Shown here piece by piece: positions 11,274 through 18,842 of a stretch of DNA of 64,000 nucleotides. The stretch is from positions 62,001 to 126,000 of the forward strand of contig CAYJLF010000004.1 in the NCBI GenBank assembly GCA_964371055.1, in the 5' to 3' direction. The notes under the pieces are model-generated. The model was given only the letters and a program-made list of their open reading frames with translations, searched no databases and had not been told where the DNA came from. The DNA comes from CAYJLF01 sp964371055. GTDB taxonomy: Bacteria > Eisenbacteria > RBG-16-71-46 > CAIMUX01. The translations under genes and the position numbers were made by a program. Within the stretch, counting starts at the first letter, position 1, and each line of letters starts with the position of its first letter.

Positions 11274-11942
11274 GTGGTGTCCGACCGTCTGACCAGAGAG
11301 GAACTGAAGGAAGACCGCGTGGCGACCGCGGCCAATCAGGCCGTGGAGTACGCAAAGAAGAACGCCCGCTGGGTGGTCGCGGCCGTCGCGATCCTCCTCG
11401 TCGGCATCGTCGCCTCGGTGCTCATCGCCCAGGGGCGGGTCAACGCGGAGCGGGAAGCCGCGCTCGCCCTCCTCCGCGGTCAGGGCCTCTATGCCAACGG
11501 AGACATGGTCGCCGCGACGACGGAATTCGAGACGGTCGTTTCCCGTTATGGCTCGACCAAGTCCGGGAAGCTCGGACGGCTCTTCCTGGCGAATGGCCAG
11601 CTCGCCCAGGGTAATGCCGGGGCGGCCGAACAATCGTTCCGTAAGTTCCTCAGCGGAGGCGGCCTCGATCCGATCAGCGAGTCAGGCGCGCGCCGGGGCC
11701 TCGCATCCTCTCTCGTGATGCAGGGAAAGGTCGCGGAAGGAGCGGCTGAATACGTCAACTCGGCCCGGATCCAGGGGAACCCGCTGGTGGCGGATGACTG
11801 GCTGCAGGCCGGGATCGCCTACCTCAAGGCCGGGAATCGGAATGAGGCGACGGCGGCATTTCAGACGATCAGCAACGACTATCCCCGGAGCACGCCCGCG
11901 GCTGAGGCCCGGATCCGCCTGCGCGAGAGCCGCGGCTTCTGA
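11274..11942 (+). CDS. Membrane-anchored tetratricopeptide protein (YfgM-like)
   Basis: 222 residues. A single transmembrane helix near residues 32-52 (WVVAAVAILLVGIVASVLIA) precedes a periplasmic domain of TPR-type helix pairs (YANGDMVAATTEFETVVSRY, YLKAGNRNEATAAFQTI). The arrangement, one N-terminal helix plus periplasmic TPRs, is that of YfgM/PpiD-associated proteins. AGGAG precedes two adjacent GTG codons (11274 and 11277); either may start. It is transcribed from its own promoter. A chaperone or scaffold role at the inner-membrane face is inferred from the fold. Confidence 0.75.
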   Translation: MVSDRLTREELKEDRVATAANQAVEYAKKNARWVVAAVAILLVGIVASVLIAQGRVNAEREAALALLRGQGLYANGDMVAATTEFETVVSRYGSTKSGKLGRLFLANGQLAQGNAGAAEQSFRKFLSGGGLDPISESGARRGLASSLVMQGKVAEGAAEYVNSARIQGNPLVADDWLQAGIAYLKAGNRNEATAAFQTISNDYPRSTPAAEARIRLRESRGF

Positions 11943-12013
11943 CGGCCGCGCCTTCTGAAGACCGGGGCTTCTGACGACGATAAGGTCGGGCGCGTCCGCG
12001 CCGGCAGGCAATA

Positions 12014-12059
12014 CGGTTCGAGTGAAGGTGTTCCCGTGAAGGGAAAGCGTGGCGAACCG
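12014..12059. other. Two-level stem-loop in the intergenic region left of dif
   Basis: CGGTTCG (12014-12020) pairs perfectly with CGAACCG (12053-12059), enclosing a second perfect stem TTCCC/GGGAA (12031-12035 with 12041-12045) with a five-base loop. No coding sequence covers it convincingly. It is flanked by two copies of GCGCCGGCAGG. It could be a structured RNA or a protein-binding DNA element. Confidence 0.4.
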
Positions 12060-12207
12060 CTCCCGGGGGAAGCGCGCCGGCAGGGCTGAGTGCTTCCGCC
12101 GGGCGAGGCGGCAGGCGGCCGCGGCGGGCTGCCATCCATGCCTTGAAGCGAACCTAACTACGCACCCTGGATCGAGCGCGAACGCGGCCCGAACCTCGGC
12201 TCGGGTT

Positions 12208-12235
12208 ATGGCGCATAAGACATATTATGTAAACC
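12208..12235. other. dif: Putative dif site (Xer recombination site, replication terminus)
   Basis: The 28 bp divide into a left arm ATGGCGCATAA (12208-12218), a six-base centre GACATA and a right arm TTATGTAAACC (12225-12235). The left arm shares GCGCATAA with the E. coli XerC arm; the right arm matches the Bacillus subtilis XerD arm TTATGTAAACT at ten of eleven positions. The inner CATAA/TTATG palindrome is intact. It lies in a non-coding gap where gene orientation switches from all-plus to nearly all-minus, and a XerC/D-type recombinase gene is 7 kb away. It is the expected site of chromosome dimer resolution. Confidence 0.85.
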
Positions 12236-12549
12236 TACGCTTCTTCTTCGCAATCCGCTCCTTCGCACTTTGCCCGCTCGATCTCCCTTGGCGTGCGCAC
12301 TAGGCCGGACAAGTCGACCCCTCCCCTCCCACCGCCGATGGTGGAAATCACATGAACCGAGTCCCCAAACATCTTGTGCAGGCTTCGATTGCGCTCGCTG
12401 TAAGCCGTGTCCGCGGGGCCGGTCGCGAGACGATCCAACGTGGTCGGCGCCGACGGCACGAACGTTGTGTCTCCACGACCGAAGGCGTGACAGGCAGTAC
12501 GGATCGCATCAGGTCGCCTTCGAGACAGGGGACGACGTCTGGGACGCAC
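12235..12549 (-). pseudogene. Unrecognised open frame ending inside the dif right arm
   Basis: An open frame of 104 codons from GTG, extending upstream to about 12606 without a start, whose TAG stop (12235-12237) touches the dif right arm. The C-terminal half (LDRLATGPADTAYSERNRS, then KCEGADCEEEA) reads more like protein than the Arg-rich N-terminal part, and another minus frame is open across 12348-12614. The segment looks less GC-rich than its neighbours. It may be the remnant of a gene carried in by an element integrated at dif. No family recognised; may not be coding. Confidence 0.25.
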
Positions 12550-12661
12550 GTGAGTCGTCTTAGGGTTCGCGGGCCACTTAGGTTGAGGGAGTTCCGTCGG
12601 TCAACCTTAAGCACGGCGCCCCGGACAGTCCCCTCAGCGTGGCCGGTCGCTACCGGCTGAT

Positions 12662-12694
12662 CCAGGCCCCCGGCTACGTGCCCTTGGGGCCTGG
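12662..12694 (-). terminator. Possible hairpin terminator after the thioredoxin-like gene
   Basis: CCAGGCCCC (12662-12670) pairs with GGGGCCTGG (12686-12694) across the stop codon of the minus-strand gene. There is no T-run after it, so any terminator function is weakly supported. A second 6-bp hairpin (12642-12657) follows. Confidence 0.35.
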
Positions 12695-13558
12695 ACTCGT
12701 TTCCGCCAGTTCGCGGAGACGGAACCTGGATGAGGCGGCAAACCAGGAGTCCGGGGCGTCCCGGGCCAACTGCTCGAAGATCCGGCGCGCCTCCTTCGCT
12801 TTACCCTCTCCCAGCCGGGCCAGCCCGAGGATGTACCGGGCCTCGACGGATCTCGGGTGTTCCCGGAAGTCGCGCAACCAGCGCTCCAGCTCCTGGCGGG
12901 CCCGTCCGGCCTCCTGTCCGCTCCTGACTTGCGCGGCCGCCCGGTCCAGGCGAGCGTCGGCCGCGAGCTCGGAGGGAAGGGATTTCGCCTGCAGCAGGGT
13001 GTCGAGTTGGGCGACCGCCTCGGTGTCCCGACGGTTGCGGGCGAGGACCGTTGCGTACTCGAACCGCAAGCGGTGGTCGGCCGGGGCGCTCGCGATCTGC
13101 TCCCCCATCCCCCGGAGTTCGGACTCCCCCGCCAGCACCTCTTCGAGGATCGGGACGAAGGCATCGGGTCCGGAATAGCCACGGACCCGGTGCCGCAACG
13201 AGCCATCGGGGTTCAAAAAGAGGATGGTCGGATACGACCGGACTCCGAAACGGGCCGCGATCTCCACCTCCACCTCGGCATTGACCTTGACGTTCACCAT
13301 GCGATCCGTCAGGGCCACGACGCGCCCGTCCCGATACGTCTTCTGATCCAGGACCCGGCACCAGTGGCACCAGGTCGTGAAGAGATCGACCATGATGTAC
13401 TTCTGTTCGGTCCGGGCTTCTTCCAGCGCGTGCGTGTACGATCCGGTCCAGCGGATGCCGGGAGGTTCCGCCGCCGGGACGTTGCCTGCCGCCAGCACGG
13501 CGGCCAGGAGGAGGGCAGGGGGAACGAGACGCCCGCGAAGGGGACCCGGTCGGATCAA
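12674..13558 (-). CDS. Periplasmic thioredoxin-fold protein with TPR-like C-terminus
   Basis: 294 residues starting at TTG, which overlaps the trxA stop (TTGA). No better start exists before the conserved domain, and the resulting N-terminus is a good signal peptide (LVPPALLLAAVLAAGNVPAAE). The thioredoxin domain has the redox motif WCHWC and the cis-proline segment RSYPTILFLNPDG. About 130 helical residues with TPR-like spacing follow (ARYILGLARLGEGKAKEARR). This resembles DsbD-gamma/thioredoxin_7 proteins acting as periplasmic thiol reductants. The TTG start and coupling suggest expression below that of trxA. Confidence 0.8.
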   Translation of the reverse strand: MIRPGPLRGRLVPPALLLAAVLAAGNVPAAEPPGIRWTGSYTHALEEARTEQKYIMVDLFTTWCHWCRVLDQKTYRDGRVVALTDRMVNVKVNAEVEVEIAARFGVRSYPTILFLNPDGSLRHRVRGYSGPDAFVPILEEVLAGESELRGMGEQIASAPADHRLRFEYATVLARNRRDTEAVAQLDTLLQAKSLPSELAADARLDRAAAQVRSGQEAGRARQELERWLRDFREHPRSVEARYILGLARLGEGKAKEARRIFEQLARDAPDSWFAASSRFRLRELAETSPGPKGT

Positions 13559-13893
13559 GGGCGCACTCCGACGGCCTTCTCGATCTCCTGCAGCAGAGCA
13601 TCCTTGCTCTGCGGCCGTCCGATGATCTGACCACGGGGCTCTCCCCCGCTGAACAGGATCAGGGTCGGGATGCTCTGAATCCCGAACTGCCTGGTCACGA
13701 CCGGATTCGAGTCCACGTCCAGCTTCAGGACTTTGAGTTTGCCCGCCAGCTCCGCAGAGACCTGGTCCAGGGTGGGGGCCAGCGCGCGACAGGGCCCGCA
13801 CCAGTCGGCCCAGAAGTCGACCAGAACCGGCAGGTCGCTGCGGAGCACGTCCGCGTCGAAGGTGTGATCGGTGGTGGCGGCGGCGTGCGACAT
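13555..13893 (-). CDS. trxA: Thioredoxin
   Basis: 112 residues, cytoplasmic, with the classic active site WADWCGPC and cis-proline SIPTLILF. AGGAGG precedes the ATG by four bases. It reduces protein disulphides using thioredoxin reductase. Nine bases separate it from the end of holA, and its stop overlaps the TTG of the exported thioredoxin-like protein, so a cytoplasmic and a periplasmic thioredoxin are made from one transcript. Confidence 0.95.
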   Translation of the reverse strand: MSHAAATTDHTFDADVLRSDLPVLVDFWADWCGPCRALAPTLDQVSAELAGKLKVLKLDVDSNPVVTRQFGIQSIPTLILFSGGEPRGQIIGRPQSKDALLQEIEKAVGVRP

Positions 13894-13902
13894 GAGTCCT
13901 CC

Positions 13903-14871
13903 TCAACGGTCGGGACGAACGGCGCCGGCGCGGGATCCCGCCATGCCGGACGCGACCAGGAGCATCTCGAGCGCGACGGCGTCCTGCCGTCCGGGGATCA
14001 ACCCGCTCTTGATGCCGAACTCCAGATCATAGGATGCGAGCAGTAGGCTTCGCAGTTGGGACGATCCCGGTCCGGCCGCCAGACCATCCCGGGCGGTCTT
14101 CTGCAGCAGCCACTGCAGGCGCAGCACCGCCTCGGTCGCCTGGATCGCTCCCCACTGGCGGAGAGCGTCGGCCGTTCGTCCCTCGGACGCGGCGCGGCAG
14201 AGCTCCCACCCCGAACCGAGCTCGCCCCGGTGAACCAGCGCCGCCAGGGTCGCGGCCGTGACTTCCTCCCCCGGGCCGACCGCCGCCTCCAGCTTGTCGA
14301 GCTCGCGGGAGAGCTCCTGCAGGTTCGGCCCGATGCGGGCGAGGAGAAGGCGTCCGGCATCCGCCAGAAGCGCGATGCGTCGCCGCCCCGCTTCGGTCAT
14401 AAGCCAGCGCAGCGCGTCGGCCGGCCGCGGGTGGTCCACCACCACGACCTGGCAGGCGGACAGCAACGCGCGGGTGAACTCGTTCTTCCGTTCCAGCTCC
14501 CCCGGATTCAGTCCGGTCAGAGCGACAAAGGTCGACCCCGGAGTTCCACCGCAGAGCCGATCGAGGAGTTCTTTGCGGTCGGCGGCGCCGGCCCGGCCGC
14601 AGCGCTCGGGGTCGTGCAGGGTGATCAGCCGCTCGCTGGTGAAGAGGCCGACGCTGGCGAGCGACCTCGCGACTTCGGCCAGCGAACACTCGCCGCCGTA
14701 GAAGCGATCCTGGCCCAGGCGAGCCCCGTCTCCCGTCCCCAGCACCGCCTCGCGGATGCGCGCGAGCGCGGCGTCCCGCAGCAGCGACTCCGGTCCCGCC
14801 AGCAGGTAGGCTCCGGCCGCCTTGCCATCAAAGCGCCGGGCCCAGTCGGCGTATCTCAGCGGCGCTTTCAT
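13903..14871 (-). CDS. holA: DNA polymerase III delta subunit
   Basis: 322 residues with the three-domain clamp-loader layout: the N-terminal region (GAYLLAGPESLLRDAALARI) corresponds to the delta P-loop-like domain, which lacks a working Walker A as in other delta proteins. The C-terminal collar has the conserved-looking segment FGIKSGLIPGRQDAVALEML. It opens the beta clamp during loading. The neighbour upstream is lptE, the same pairing as in E. coli (lptE-holA), which supports both assignments. Confidence 0.85.
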   Translation of the reverse strand: MKAPLRYADWARRFDGKAAGAYLLAGPESLLRDAALARIREAVLGTGDGARLGQDRFYGGECSLAEVARSLASVGLFTSERLITLHDPERCGRAGAADRKELLDRLCGGTPGSTFVALTGLNPGELERKNEFTRALLSACQVVVVDHPRPADALRWLMTEAGRRRIALLADAGRLLLARIGPNLQELSRELDKLEAAVGPGEEVTAATLAALVHRGELGSGWELCRAASEGRTADALRQWGAIQATEAVLRLQWLLQKTARDGLAAGPGSSQLRSLLLASYDLEFGIKSGLIPGRQDAVALEMLLVASGMAGSRAGAVRPDR

Positions 14872-14908
14872 CGATCAATCCATCCTTGCGCCGGGACGCG
14901 GCCGGCCC

Positions 14909-15472
14909 CTACCACTGCTCCAGCGTGCGGGTGACGATCTCCCCCGCCAGCGTCCGCAACGCATCTTCGCGCGCGGCCGCTTCCGTCGTCAGGAGGATCG
15001 ACTCACTCGTCGGGGCCCAGACCGAGCTGCGGGTGAGCTGATCGTCTTTCCAGAGTTCGCGATTCTTGACCTGGTCTTTCATCTCGACCGCGAGGGCGAT
15101 GACCACGACATAGTCCCGGGGCGACTGGTCGGGGCCGTAGTTGTTCACCCGGTTCTCGTAGCGCACGATCCGTCCGCTCAGAAGGGCATCCGCGCGCGAC
15201 TCCGGCGCCAGCTTGAGGCGTCCGTCTTTCACGAACCGGTCCAGGACCGCCGTGGTGGCCTCCTGGTCCAGAGCGGGCTCGAGCGTCTCGTTGGCGAAGT
15301 TCGGGATGGCGACCGTCTTGATGTGGGAGGGAAGGTTGCTGCCGCTGAAGGAGTATGCGCAGCCGAAGAGCAGAATCGCCGGGAGGACCACCCTCGCGCG
15401 GCGCCAGCCGACGCCGAGCGTATTTCCCGAGACGCGTCGCGTCCCGCACCGGTTCCGGCCTGTTCTTCTCAA
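14909..15472 (-). CDS. lptE: LptE-family LPS-assembly lipoprotein
   Basis: 187 residues from a TTG start, with GGGGAGG four bases upstream. The lipobox is LLFGC, followed by AYSFSGSNLPSHIKTVAIPNF, the typical start of LptE/DUF4292-like proteins. The rest is an alpha/beta domain ending in TLAGEIVTRTLEQW. It should plug the LptD barrel in the outer membrane for lipopolysaccharide insertion. Adjacent to holA and preceded by a strong promoter. The TTG start leaves an N-region of about 27 residues before the hydrophobic part, so a later start cannot be excluded. Confidence 0.82.
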   Translation of the reverse strand: MRRTGRNRCGTRRVSGNTLGVGWRRARVVLPAILLFGCAYSFSGSNLPSHIKTVAIPNFANETLEPALDQEATTAVLDRFVKDGRLKLAPESRADALLSGRIVRYENRVNNYGPDQSPRDYVVVIALAVEMKDQVKNRELWKDDQLTRSSVWAPTSESILLTTEAAAREDALRTLAGEIVTRTLEQW

Positions 15473-15495
15473 TCCGCCTCCCCTCTGCTCGACGG

Positions 15496-15524
15496 AGTAT
15501 AGGAGGCGCTCGGGGCGCGGGCAA
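15496..15524 (-). promoter_or_regulatory. Sigma-70 promoter of the lptE-holA-trxA operon
   Basis: On the minus strand TTGCCC (15519-15524), a 17-base spacer and TATACT (15496-15501) form a near-consensus promoter. Transcription would start near 15489, leaving a leader of about 17 bases before the TTG of lptE. Confidence 0.65.
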
Positions 15525-15552
15525 CCGCCGGTCGTCGCCGCGCGGAAACGGC

Positions 15553-16971
15553 CTACCCGATGGTGTGGGCCTCGTGCAGGTCGTGGTGCTTCATCCGGTA
15601 GCGGAGCTTGTCGCGCTTGATCTGGAGGATTTCCGCCGCGCGGCTCTGGTTCCAGCCGGCCGCCTCGACCGCTCGCAGGAGGAGACCCTTCTCCACGCGA
15701 TCGAGCAGCTCCTCGAACGGGATGCCCGATTCGTCGACCGCTCCTTCCACCAGGACCCGCTGCAGGAGCTCCAGGAGTCCCTCGGCGCGCGTCGCGCCCT
15801 GGACCCGCCCCAGGTGGAGCTGGTCCCCCTCGATCGCGTCGCCGTCTTCGAGCAGGACCGTGCGTTCGATCACGTTGCGCAGCTCCCGGATGTTCCCCGG
15901 CCAGGAGTACTCGACCAGTCTCCCCTCCGCTTCCGGAGTGAGACGCTGGAACCGCTTGCTGAACGTCTGCGCGTAGTGCGCCACGTAGTGCCCGGCGATG
16001 ACCGGGATGTCCTCGCGACGGTCGCGCAGGGCCGGCATGTGGATCGGAACCACCATCAGACGGTAGAAGAGGTCCTCCCGGAACCGCCCCTGTCGGACCG
16101 CCAGGCCCAGGTCCTGGTTGGTCGCGCTGATCACGCGCACCCCGACCCGGATGTCGCGCGTCCCGCCGACCCGGCGAAAGGTCATGCTCTCGAGCACCTT
16201 CAGCATCTTGACCTGCAAGTTCACCGGCATCTCGCCGACCTCGTCGAGAAAGAGCGTGCCGCCGTCCGCCAGCTCCAGCAGGCCGAGCTTCTGCGTGCGC
16301 GCGTCGGTGAACGCGCCCCGCTCATGGCCGAAGAGCTCTGACTCGAGCAGCTCCGGGGGAATCGCGGCGCAGTTGATTTCGAGAAAGGGACGGGCCGACC
16401 GGGGAGACTCGGCGTGAATCAGGTTCGCGATGATCTGCTTGCCGGTGCCGCTCTCTCCGGTGATGAGGACGCTGGTGCCGTCGCTGCGCGCCACCTTTTC
16501 GGCCACGTCGTAGACCCGCAGGATCGCCGGCGACGTCCCGCGCACGAAGGCGCGGGTGAAGCGATCCCGCTCGACCCGGCGATGGTGCTCGAGTTCCCGG
16601 CGGATCGAGGCCGACTCGAGCGCCTTGTGACAAATGACCCGGAGCTGCTCCAGGTTCACCGGCTTGGTCAGGTAGTCGCAGGCTCCCTGCTTCATCGCCT
16701 GCACCGCCGTCTCGACTTCCGCAAACGCGGTCATAAGCACGACCGGGAGATCGGGCACGCGTTCCTTGAACCGCGCCAGCAGCTGGATGCCGGTCGTATC
16801 CGGCAGGCGCAGGTCGAGGATCGCCAGGTCCGGCGCATGCTCATCGAACAGAGCGGTCGCGCGCGCGCCGTCCCCCGCCGTGCTCACTTCGTAGCCGTCG
16901 GCGGTGAGGCTCTTGTCGAGAAAGTGCCGGATCGACTCCTGGTCATCGACGATCAGAATGGACGCTGGCAT
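15553..16971 (-). CDS. Sigma-54-dependent response regulator (NtrC family) with GAFTDA loop
   Basis: 472 residues. Receiver domain (1-120) with phospho-acceptor D53 (LAILDLRLPD) and K (YLTKPVN). The AAA+ domain has Walker A GESGTGKQ, Walker B GGTLFLDEVGEM and arginine-finger region FREDLFYRL. The C-terminal Fis-type helix-turn-helix (NQSRAAEILQIKRDKLRYRM) binds enhancers. The loop that contacts sigma-54, normally GAFTGA, reads GAFTDA here. It overlaps the upstream kinase gene by 29 bases, so the two form a two-component pair. Targets are not evident from sequence. Confidence 0.92.
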   Translation of the reverse strand: MPASILIVDDQESIRHFLDKSLTADGYEVSTAGDGARATALFDEHAPDLAILDLRLPDTTGIQLLARFKERVPDLPVVLMTAFAEVETAVQAMKQGACDYLTKPVNLEQLRVICHKALESASIRRELEHHRRVERDRFTRAFVRGTSPAILRVYDVAEKVARSDGTSVLITGESGTGKQIIANLIHAESPRSARPFLEINCAAIPPELLESELFGHERGAFTDARTQKLGLLELADGGTLFLDEVGEMPVNLQVKMLKVLESMTFRRVGGTRDIRVGVRVISATNQDLGLAVRQGRFREDLFYRLMVVPIHMPALRDRREDIPVIAGHYVAHYAQTFSKRFQRLTPEAEGRLVEYSWPGNIRELRNVIERTVLLEDGDAIEGDQLHLGRVQGATRAEGLLELLQRVLVEGAVDESGIPFEELLDRVEKGLLLRAVEAAGWNQSRAAEILQIKRDKLRYRMKHHDLHEAHTIG

Positions 16972-18742
16972 CAGACCTCTCGGTTTCCGCGCCGGCCGGA
17001 GGGAACTCCGCGGTGGCGGTGGTCCCTTCCCCGGGAGCGCTCGTGAGGAGCAGCTTCCCCTGGTGCTGTTCCACCAGGGCGTGACAGAGGGCGAGACCGA
17101 GACCGCTCCCGCCGTTCTTGGTCGTGAAGAATGGCTCGAAGGCGCGGGCCTCTTGCTCCGCGCTCAGTCCCGGTCCCTGGTCCCGCACATGGAAGACGAC
17201 GCCGTCGGTCTCCCCGGCGACCGTGGCGGCGGATCCGGGCTCCCACCAGAAATCGACCCGCCCCCCCTCGGCCGAAGCCTCCAGGGCGTTCTTCGCCAGA
17301 TTGATCAGGACCTGCGCGGCCCGGTCCGGATCGGCCCAGACCATGAGCGTTTCCGGCCCCGAGGTCCGCCAGGCGATCCTCTTCGCTTCGACGAGTGGTC
17401 CCAGGGCGAGGGTCACCCGCGCCGACAGCTCGCGGCAGGCCACCGGGCTCGGGCTGAGCGGCCGCGGACGCGTGTAGTCGAGGAGATCGGTCACGATCCG
17501 GTCGAGGCGCGCGATCTCGGACCGCAGGATGCGCAGATCCTCACGATCGGCCGGGCCGTCGCCCAGTCGTCCGGAGAGGAATTCGACCCCCGCCCCGATG
17601 CCGGCGAGTGGGTTGCGGATCTCGTGGGCCACGCCGGCGGCGAAACGGCCGATCGCGGCCAGGCGATCGAGGCGACGGATCTCATCCTCCATCGAACGGA
17701 TTCCACTGAGGTCCGTGAGGTTCACCACCAGCCCCTGGGTACTCCCCGCTTCGTCCCGAAGTCCCGAGACCGCGGCCCGCACCGGCGCCGGAGCGTCGCG
17801 GGGCCCGAGGGCGAACTCCCGCGGAGGCGGTTCCTCGCCCCGGGCCAGCGCGGCGCGCACGTGCTGGAGGAGAGCGGGGGCGGACCCCTGGAGGTCGTCG
17901 GTGCTCACCGGACCGTTTCGAGCTGCGTCGAGCCCGAGCAGACGGGCCGCGGCCGCGTTGCTGGCCAGGACTTCCCCGGCGCGATCGAAGGCGATCAGCC
18001 CGTCTTCCATCGCCTCGAGCAGTTGCCGCCGCAGCGAGGCCGCCGCTTCCATCTCCTCTCGATGCCAGAGAATCTCGAGGATGGACTCGACGGTGCGAGC
18101 CATTTCGATCGGTTTCCACTCCCGCTCGGCGACATCGGCCGTGGATGGCGTGAGCGCGAGCACACCGATCGGACCTTCGTCATCCGCGCCGTGCGGGCGC
18201 ACTCCGATGTCCGCGCCCTCTTCCACCCCACGCCCGTCGAGCGGGAGGACGCTCTGGTAGCGACGCGGGTCCTCGCGCGGCAGCGTGGCGGCGTCGTCTC
18301 CCCCGGGGGCAGCGCGGAGGAGTGGTTCGGCCCACTCGGCCCGCCAGGGGAAACGATCCAGGCGCAGCGGTGCCACCTGCCCGCGCGCATGGTGGAAACC
18401 GACCCAGGAACCAGACCGCGGCAGGCGCCGCAACAGCAGGATCTCTTCCAGACCGAAGACCTGCCGGAGGTAGCGGACCAGCATTTCGAGGACGTGCGCG
18501 GCGTCGCGCACGCGGAGGAGCGACTCGGTGAACTCCTGCAGCCCGGCGAACCGGATCTGGTCCCGGATGCGCGCGCGGCGCAGCGATTCGAGGGCGTCGG
18601 CCAGGCGAACGATGACCTCCGGCGCCGTCTCAGGGCCGGGAATCGGGAGTCCGGTCAGGGACGGCAGAACAGCCCTGAGCTCCTCCATGCGCTCCGCGGC
18701 GGCGGACCATCGCCCTCGCCCGGAGACCGTGCGTGCCGGCAT
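16943..18742 (-). CDS. Soluble histidine kinase with GAF and PAS domains
   Basis: 599 residues, no transmembrane segment, so a cytoplasmic sensor. A GAF-like domain (about 80-240) and a PAS domain (about 250-350, LLEAMEDGLIAFDRAGEVL) precede the HisKA box with H373 (GVAHEIRNPLAG). The ATPase domain has N-box NLAKNALEAS, G1 DQGPGL and G2 GGSGLGLALC. It should phosphorylate the NtrC-type regulator encoded next, whose start lies inside the end of this gene. Start ATG preceded by a G-rich Shine-Dalgarno. The input signal is unknown. Confidence 0.9.
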   Translation of the reverse strand: MPARTVSGRGRWSAAAERMEELRAVLPSLTGLPIPGPETAPEVIVRLADALESLRRARIRDQIRFAGLQEFTESLLRVRDAAHVLEMLVRYLRQVFGLEEILLLRRLPRSGSWVGFHHARGQVAPLRLDRFPWRAEWAEPLLRAAPGGDDAATLPREDPRRYQSVLPLDGRGVEEGADIGVRPHGADDEGPIGVLALTPSTADVAEREWKPIEMARTVESILEILWHREEMEAAASLRRQLLEAMEDGLIAFDRAGEVLASNAAAARLLGLDAARNGPVSTDDLQGSAPALLQHVRAALARGEEPPPREFALGPRDAPAPVRAAVSGLRDEAGSTQGLVVNLTDLSGIRSMEDEIRRLDRLAAIGRFAAGVAHEIRNPLAGIGAGVEFLSGRLGDGPADREDLRILRSEIARLDRIVTDLLDYTRPRPLSPSPVACRELSARVTLALGPLVEAKRIAWRTSGPETLMVWADPDRAAQVLINLAKNALEASAEGGRVDFWWEPGSAATVAGETDGVVFHVRDQGPGLSAEQEARAFEPFFTTKNGGSGLGLALCHALVEQHQGKLLLTSAPGEGTTATAEFPPAGAETERSDASVHSDRR

Positions 18743-18842
18743 CCCGCTCCCCCCTGGGGCCCCCTCTGGGGCATTTCACCCACTCCTCGTTTTCGTTGCC
18801 CGGGGGGGATGGCTTGAGGCAAAACGGGGAAGGCGAAAGGGA

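Noticed and set aside
12001..12130. Possible cobalamin or TPP riboswitch in the gap after the TPR gene
   Set aside because: Some GGGAA and GGCTGAG-like strings occur, but the invariant cores of either class are missing and no downstream target gene follows.
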